Assembly: GCA_002359055.1 (NCBI GenBank)
Contig: DEQC01000102.1
Location: 400 to 11,791 of the forward strand
Direction: 5' to 3'
From: Flavobacteriales bacterium UBA3376
GTDB taxonomy: Bacteria; Bacteroidota; Bacteroidia; Flavobacteriales; Weeksellaceae
DNA length: 11,392 nt
Shown piece after piece: positions 7,581-11,392 of the stretch. A program made the translations under genes and the position numbers. Under the pieces are notes generated by a model, which saw only the letters and a program-made list of their open reading frames with translations, did not search any database and was not told the origin of the DNA. Each line of letters opens with the position of its first letter. Within the stretch, counting starts at the first letter, position 1.

Positions 7581-8198
7581 TCACAAACCTAAATAAACGA
7601 CCTTTTTCGTATCAAAAAACTCATGGTTATAGTAATCCGAAATCGGGTATTCTATAGCCGATGGGAAATCTTTTAATTCTTCAGTCAAATCTCCTCCTTT
7701 TAGATACAAAATCCCGTTGGGCAAAGGATTTTTCTCCTCTTTTTTGATTTTATTTCTAACCCATCCGACAAACTTAGGCATTTGAGTAACTGCTCTACTT
7801 ACGACAAAGTCATATTTATCTTTGATTTTTTCTGCTCGAATGACTTCAGCTTTGGCATTGGTCAAACCTACGGCATCGATGACTTCATTGACAACTAAGA
7901 TTTTCTTTTGAATCGAATCGACCAAATGAAATTGAACTTCAGGAAATAGTATTGCCAATGGAATGCCTGGAAATCCTCCACCAGTTCCCACATCTAAAAC
8001 TTTTGAATTCGATGTAAATTTCATCACTTTAGCAATTGCCAACGAATGTAAAACGTGTCTGACATATAATTCGTCTATATCTTTTCGTGAAATCACGTTG
8101 ATTTTCTCATTCCATTCGGTGTACAATGCTTCTAATTGAGCAAATTGTTCGATTTGTTTTTCGTTTAAATCAGGAAAATATTTCAACAATTCATCCAT
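7581..8198 (-). CDS. rsmG: 16S rRNA (guanine527-N7)-methyltransferase
   Basis: RsmG (formerly GidB) uses S-adenosylmethionine to methylate G527 of 16S rRNA in the 530 loop; loss gives low-level streptomycin resistance in several bacteria. The 205-residue protein is of family length. It shows WNEKINVISRKD (29-40), HVLHSL (48-53), the SAM-binding loop LDVGTGGGFPGIP (68-80), acidic Asp94 after the second strand (HLVDSIQKK), and VVSRAV (132-137), all RsmG signatures. It begins 12 bases after the GAF gene stop, so the two form a transcription unit. No clear terminator is seen in the 107 bases before gyrB, so some read-through into gyrB is possible. Confidence 0.94.
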   Translation of the reverse strand: MDELLKYFPDLNEKQIEQFAQLEALYTEWNEKINVISRKDIDELYVRHVLHSLAIAKVMKFTSNSKVLDVGTGGGFPGIPLAILFPEVQFHLVDSIQKKILVVNEVIDAVGLTNAKAEVIRAEKIKDKYDFVVSRAVTQMPKFVGWVRNKIKKEEKNPLPNGILYLKGGDLTEELKDFPSAIEYPISDYYNHEFFDTKKVVYLGL

Positions 8199-8210
8199 GA
8201 ATTCTTTGTT

Positions 8211-8669
8211 TTACTTTAAAATTTCTGAAACTTTCTCACACACATAACCCAACAACTTTTCATCTTCTTCTGTGAATGGATCCAATGCATGACTATCAAT
8301 ATCGATTTGACCTATATTTTCCCCATCTTTAAAAATAGGAACTACAATTTCCGATTTTGTATCTATGCTACATGATAAATAATTGTCCTCCTTACTTACA
8401 TCTGGCACAACAAAAGTTTGATTGGAAACAGCAACTTGACCACAAATTCCTTTGCCAAAAGGAATAATCGTATGATCGGTCGGTGCTCCCACATAAGGAC
8501 CTAATTTCAATTCTTCTTTATCGCCATTTCTAAAATAAAACCCTACCCAATTGTAATGCGGAATTTCATCATGCAACAATTGACAAACTTTTTGTAATTT
8601 TTCTTCAACTGTTTGATCTGTACCAAAAATGGTATCTATTCTTCTCCTTAAACTCTTCATATTCTTCAA
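8211..8669 (-). CDS. GAF-domain protein related to free methionine-(R)-sulfoxide reductase
   Basis: A 152-residue protein made of a single GAF domain, closest in architecture to free methionine-R-sulfoxide reductase (MsrC/YebR). Typical segments are YNWVGFYF (39-46), IPFGKGICGQVAV (69-81), NYLSCS (96-101), SEIVVPI (106-112) and IGQIDIDS (119-126). Counting from the E. coli enzyme, Cys76 and Cys100 match Cys94 and Cys118, and Glu107 and Asp125 match the substrate-binding Glu125 and Asp143. The position of E. coli Cys84 is His66 here, so one of three redox cysteines is missing. It may still reduce free methionine sulfoxide with the remaining pair, or act only as a ligand-binding GAF protein. 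It is first in a unit with rsmG and divergent from the exosortase gene, with a TAnnTTTG promoter a few bases upstream. Confidence 0.85.
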   Translation of the reverse strand: MKNMKSLRRRIDTIFGTDQTVEEKLQKVCQLLHDEIPHYNWVGFYFRNGDKEELKLGPYVGAPTDHTIIPFGKGICGQVAVSNQTFVVPDVSKEDNYLSCSIDTKSEIVVPIFKDGENIGQIDIDSHALDPFTEEDEKLLGYVCEKVSEILK

Positions 8670-8679
8670 TTAAGATCTG

Positions 8680-8687
8680 CAAATTTA
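8680..8687 (-). promoter_or_regulatory. -7 promoter element of the GAF-rsmG unit (TAAATTTG)
   Basis: Read on the minus strand, TAAATTTG is a full match to TAnnTTTG. It ends 10 bases before the GAF ATG, so the mRNA leader would be only a few bases long. A -33 TTG is not evident. Confidence 0.45.
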
Positions 8688-8712
8688 GAGCTTTTAATCC
8701 GTATAATTAATT

Positions 8713-8720
8713 TAACTTTG
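8713..8720 (+). promoter_or_regulatory. -7 promoter element of the exosortase gene (TAACTTTG)
   Basis: TAACTTTG matches TAnnTTTG fully and ends 19 bases before the ATG at 8740, giving a leader of roughly 12 bases. A T-rich run at 8692-8695 is at -33 distance but is not a proper TTG. It is back to back with the GAF promoter, 25 bases apart. Confidence 0.5.
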
Positions 8721-8739
8721 TCGATTCAAAGATAAATTA

Positions 8740-9723
8740 ATGCGAGAGTTCAAACCAATACTTATTTTCATACTAAAATTTGTAATCGTAGGAACTGTGT
8801 TGGTTCTTTTGTACAATCTTTACCTCGATCAATACCACAAATACAATCTACCAGATCCTTATAGTATTTTTATAGCTGACTGTACAGTGATGACACTGAA
8901 TTCAGCTGGATTTGACTCTTCAACTGCCATAGATGAAACACGACCATGGGTTTGGATAAGAATAGACGATCAGTGGCCATCCATTATCAATGAAGGCTGT
9001 AATGCAATTTCGGTCATGATAATTTTCGTCGCATTTATCATCGCATTTTCAACCACTTGGAAACAAACAAGTCTATTTATTTTGAGCGGATTGTTCATCA
9101 TTCAAATCATGAATATCCTCCGGATAGCTCTACTCAATTATATATTTGTTTATCTACCCAACTATGGAAAAATCGCTCATGATTATTTATTTCCAGCCAT
9201 CATTTATGGAACGGTAGTGTTCTTATGGATCATTTGGGTAAGGTTTTTCGCTCTAAAAATCAAAAGTATTGATCAAAGAAAATGGTTGAATTATTTGATT
9301 GCATTTGCCTTGGTTTTCGGATTAATTTTGGTCAGAATGTATGAGAGTCAATTGTTCTATGATCCTTTTTTACAATATTTCAAAGGTGATTATTTCAATG
9401 CTGAATTTCCAAAATATGATTTAAATAAAATTGGTTTAAATATAGTTTTTAGATACGTACTGAACACCTTAATTTCCTTAGGAATCATTTGGTTTTTATT
9501 CAAAGACAAGCAAAAACTTAGGTTTACTATATTTGTTTCATTGGTATTCTTAATTGTCTTATTGCCTATATATTTATACATGATTAAAACCGAATTTTCG
9601 ATTGGTCAAAACATCGGATTTTATATCAGAAGATTTTTGATACAACCTATGTTGGTTTTAATGTTGGTTCCTGCATTTTTCTACCATCAATATTTAACCA
9701 AAAGAGAAAAATTGAAGCAATAA
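8740..9723 (+). CDS. xrtF: Exosortase XrtF fused to exosortase F system-associated membrane protein
   Basis: The 327-residue inner-membrane protein has about eight TM helices (near 8-27, 83-103, 111-137, 149-170, 182-199, 233-253, 262-281, 292-315), and charged loops agree with cytoplasmic N- and C-termini. Residues 1 to about 175 are an XrtF exosortase, a transpeptidase-like enzyme that recognises C-terminal sorting signals. The triad is present: Cys87 in NEGCNAISV, Arg128 in NILRIALLNY and His147 in AHDYLFP, all near the periplasmic face. Residues from about 180 match the separate protein normally encoded next to xrtF, with LVRMYESQLFYDPFLQYFKG (198-217), FRYVLNTLISLGIIWFLFKD (237-256) and FYIRRFLIQP (294-303). 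The total equals the sum of the two usual lengths. The joining segment (171-181, ALKIKSIDQRK) is short, charged and predicted cytoplasmic. No substrate with a sorting tail lies in this window, and to my knowledge the XrtF target is unknown. I am sure of the exosortase part and nearly sure of the second domain. Confidence 0.88.
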   Translation: MREFKPILIFILKFVIVGTVLVLLYNLYLDQYHKYNLPDPYSIFIADCTVMTLNSAGFDSSTAIDETRPWVWIRIDDQWPSIINEGCNAISVMIIFVAFIIAFSTTWKQTSLFILSGLFIIQIMNILRIALLNYIFVYLPNYGKIAHDYLFPAIIYGTVVFLWIIWVRFFALKIKSIDQRKWLNYLIAFALVFGLILVRMYESQLFYDPFLQYFKGDYFNAEFPKYDLNKIGLNIVFRYVLNTLISLGIIWFLFKDKQKLRFTIFVSLVFLIVLLPIYLYMIKTEFSIGQNIGFYIRRFLIQPMLVLMLVPAFFYHQYLTKREKLKQ

Positions 9724-9731
9724 ATTTTAAT

Positions 9732-9764
9732 AAAAAAACCGCTTTTCTTGGAAGAAAAGCGGTT
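9732..9764 (-). terminator. Rho-independent terminator of rpoD
   Basis: A perfect 13-bp inverted repeat, AACCGCTTTTCTT and AAGAAAAGCGGTT with two bases between, is followed on the minus strand by seven T. On the plus strand no T run follows, so it mainly ends rpoD, although the hairpin also lies just after the exosortase stop and may protect that mRNA's 3' end. Confidence 0.88.
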
Positions 9765-9787
9765 GATTCATTTTGGAAAAGTATAAT

Positions 9788-10654
9788 TTATCTTGCGATA
9801 TAAGATTTTAATATCTTCGATCTTGAAGTGTGTTTCAATCTTCTGATCGCTTTTTCTTTAATTTGTCTGACACGTTCACGGGTCAAATCAAAAGTTTCAC
9901 CAATTTCTTCTAAAGTCATTGGATGAGAACCGTTCAATCCATAATACAATCTGATCAAATCAGCTTCTCTTGGCGTTAAAGTTTGTAATGCTCTTTCGAT
10001 CTCAATTCTTAGAGATTCGTCCATTAATTCCTCATCTGGATTTGGAGACTCACCTGTGTTCAACACATCATATAAGTTTGAATCCTCACCTTCTACCAAC
10101 GGTGCGTCCATGGAAACGTGTCGACCAGAGTTTCTCAATGATTCTTTTACATCGCTTTCTGAAATGTCCAATAATTCAGAGATTTCTTCTGCCGATGGTG
10201 CACGTTCGTGTTCTTGTTCCAAAGTAGCATATGCCTTGTTGATTTTGTTGATTGAACCAATTTTGTTCAAAGGCAAACGAACAATACGAGATTGTTCTGC
10301 TAAAGCTTGAAGAATCGATTGACGAATCCACCAAACTGCGTAAGAAATAAATTTAAATCCACGAGTTTCGTCGAAACGTTGAGCCGCTTTAATCAATCCT
10401 AAGTTTCCTTCGTTGATTAAATCTGGTAAGCTCAAACCTTGGTTTTGATATTGTTTTGCAACTGAAACTACGAAACGCAAGTTAGCTTTGGTCAATTCTT
10501 CTAAGGCTATTTTGTCTCCAGCCTTGATTCTTTGAGCTAATTCTACTTCTTTTTCCGCAGTAATTAAGTCAACTTTTCCAATTTCTTGTAAATACTTGTC
10601 CAATGAAGCAGTCTCCCTATTGGTTACCTGCTTAGTAATTTTTAGCTGTCGCAT
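9788..10654 (-). CDS. rpoD: Primary RNA polymerase sigma factor (RpoD/SigA, short Bacteroidota form)
   Basis: This 288-residue protein is the housekeeping sigma factor that directs RNA polymerase to promoters. It lacks region 1.1 and the large non-conserved insert, as expected for Bacteroidota. Region 1.2 (SLDKYLQEIGKVDLI, 17-31) is followed by region 2 (about 50-125), with ANLRFVVSVAKQY (57-69), LPDLINEGNLGLIKA (76-90) and FKFISYAVWWIRQSI (100-114). Region 3 spans about 126-200 and region 4 about 215-280, with LTPREADLIRLYYGL (226-240) and the helix-turn-helix LTRERVRQIKEKAIRRL (257-273). This sigma is the type that recognises TAnnTTTG (-7) and TTG (-33), the pattern found before several genes here. 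The MRQLKITKQVTNRETASLDK start is the usual family N-terminus. I find no full TAnnTTTG in the roughly 200 bases upstream of rpoD itself. Confidence 0.97.
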   Translation of the reverse strand: MRQLKITKQVTNRETASLDKYLQEIGKVDLITAEKEVELAQRIKAGDKIALEELTKANLRFVVSVAKQYQNQGLSLPDLINEGNLGLIKAAQRFDETRGFKFISYAVWWIRQSILQALAEQSRIVRLPLNKIGSINKINKAYATLEQEHERAPSAEEISELLDISESDVKESLRNSGRHVSMDAPLVEGEDSNLYDVLNTGESPNPDEELMDESLRIEIERALQTLTPREADLIRLYYGLNGSHPMTLEEIGETFDLTRERVRQIKEKAIRRLKHTSRSKILKSYIAR

Positions 10655-10863
10655 TCTCTAAAATGAATATTTAATGTTGTTTGATTCTAATTATATATAC
10701 GTAAAAAGTGAAGAAAATGTTACACCAAAATCAATCTTATTTTTAATTATTATAATTTAAATCAAGATTTTTAGACAAAACGAAATACAAGCGTTTGATT
10801 TTCAGTCAATTAAAAACTCAATTCTTGAAATCATAAACTTTTCTAAAAATTTCAATTTTTATG

Positions 10864-11298
10864 TTATAGATCTGAATTCGAAGTATTTTGATTCAAAAAA
10901 AAACTCAAATAAGTATTGTTTTTCAACAAATGAATGGTGTCACTATTTTTATTTTTCCATAAAAGATACGGATGATTTACATCTTTCAGGTAATTGATTT
11001 TTTCTAAATCTTCGAGTAATTCAAGTTGTAGGGTTGAATCATTTTTCACCCAATCGATACTATTTTTAATCAAAGTTGCTTTGGTGTCCAGATAAAATGG
11101 ATCATTGACTCTGAGCGAACCATCTCTTTCCAATCCCCATTTGATTTCCAAAGGGTTGATCATCATTTCTTCTGTGATAAAAACTTTGGAGCTATTCAAA
11201 ACAAATCGCACCATAAAAACCAATGCGACTAAAATAGCACAAACCATTATCCAATAGAATGTTCTCCAATTTGTTTCTTTTATATTCTTTTCTTTCAA
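10864..11298 (-). CDS. Hypothetical bitopic membrane protein
   Basis: I do not recognise this 144-residue protein. It has a basic N-terminus, one clear TM helix (about 13-34, ending MVRFVL) and a mostly polar C-terminal domain of about 110 residues with several aromatic and hydrophobic strand-like stretches (NPLEIKWGLERDGSL, DPFYLDTKATL, HPYLLWKNKN). With the basic residues before the helix, the domain is expected in the periplasm. No cysteine or metal motif points to an enzyme. The start is a TTG at 11296-11298; the only in-frame ATG near it (Met18) would cut into the TM helix, and a stop codon (TGA, 11308-11310) closes the frame upstream. A perfect TAnnTTTG promoter element lies 28 to 35 bases before the TTG, which supports this start. 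Base composition matches its neighbours. Confidence 0.65.
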   Translation of the reverse strand: MKEKNIKETNWRTFYWIMVCAILVALVFMVRFVLNSSKVFITEEMMINPLEIKWGLERDGSLRVNDPFYLDTKATLIKNSIDWVKNDSTLQLELLEDLEKINYLKDVNHPYLLWKNKNSDTIHLLKNNTYLSFFLNQNTSNSDL

Positions 11299-11325
11299 AA
11301 GGCTAAATCATGAGATAGATACTTA

Positions 11326-11333
11326 CAAAAGTA
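11326..11333 (-). promoter_or_regulatory. -7 promoter element of the hypothetical membrane-protein gene (TACTTTTG)
   Basis: On the minus strand TACTTTTG matches TAnnTTTG at all fixed positions. A transcript would begin near 11320 and leave a leader of roughly 20 bases before the TTG start. The nearest TTG upstream (11345-11347) is too close to be a -33 element. Confidence 0.45.
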
Positions 11334-11392
11334 GAAAAATTCTTCAATCTTAAGACTTCTTTTAATATACTTATTTCTAAAGCAACAATAGA

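Noticed and set aside
10056..10310. Overlapping plus-strand open frames opposite rpoD
   Set aside because: The composition is that of a shadow frame, and rpoD on the other strand is certain and highly conserved.
10655..10863. Possible regulatory elements in the AT-rich stretch upstream of rpoD
   Set aside because: I searched both strands for TAnnTTTG and found no full match toward rpoD; AAAAATT/AATTTTT near 10844-10860 is a plain AT stem without a T run and is not convincing as a terminator for the upstream gene.

Overview
The window is AT-rich and looks like chromosomal DNA from a flavobacterium (Bacteroidota, class Flavobacteriia). The evidence is a short 288-residue primary sigma factor without region 1.1, several promoters of the Bacteroidota type TAnnTTTG, almost no Shine-Dalgarno sequences, a TonB-dependent receptor with an N-terminal carboxypeptidase-regulatory-like domain, and an exosortase of the XrtF type known from Flavobacteriia. 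The genus cannot be fixed from sequence alone.

Layout from left to right. The 5' part of malate dehydrogenase (mdh) runs off the left edge on the minus strand. A minus-strand pair follows: a small membrane-anchored single-domain protein, then an overlapping large TonB-dependent receptor, closed by a strong terminator. Divergently on the plus strand lies a compact operon of a Rossmann/DUF2520 protein, a KdsC-like phosphatase and a Maf nucleotide pyrophosphatase, ending at a terminator shared with convergent gyrB. On the minus strand come gyrB and, upstream of it, a GAF-domain protein followed by rsmG. Divergent from the GAF gene is a plus-strand gene for an 8-TM protein that reads as exosortase XrtF fused to its usual neighbour, the exosortase F system-associated protein. 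It converges on rpoD, whose terminator lies between them. The right end holds an unrecognised small bitopic membrane protein.

Most genes are housekeeping: central carbon metabolism (mdh), LPS Kdo synthesis (kdsC), nucleotide sanitation (maf), DNA supercoiling (gyrB), 16S rRNA methylation (rsmG) and basal transcription (rpoD). The envelope-related genes are the receptor pair and the exosortase. The two points most worth a second look are the XrtF/partner fusion and the stand-alone copy of the receptor's N-terminal domain placed directly upstream of and overlapping the receptor gene. No CRISPR array, insertion sequence, tRNA or rRNA gene was seen.
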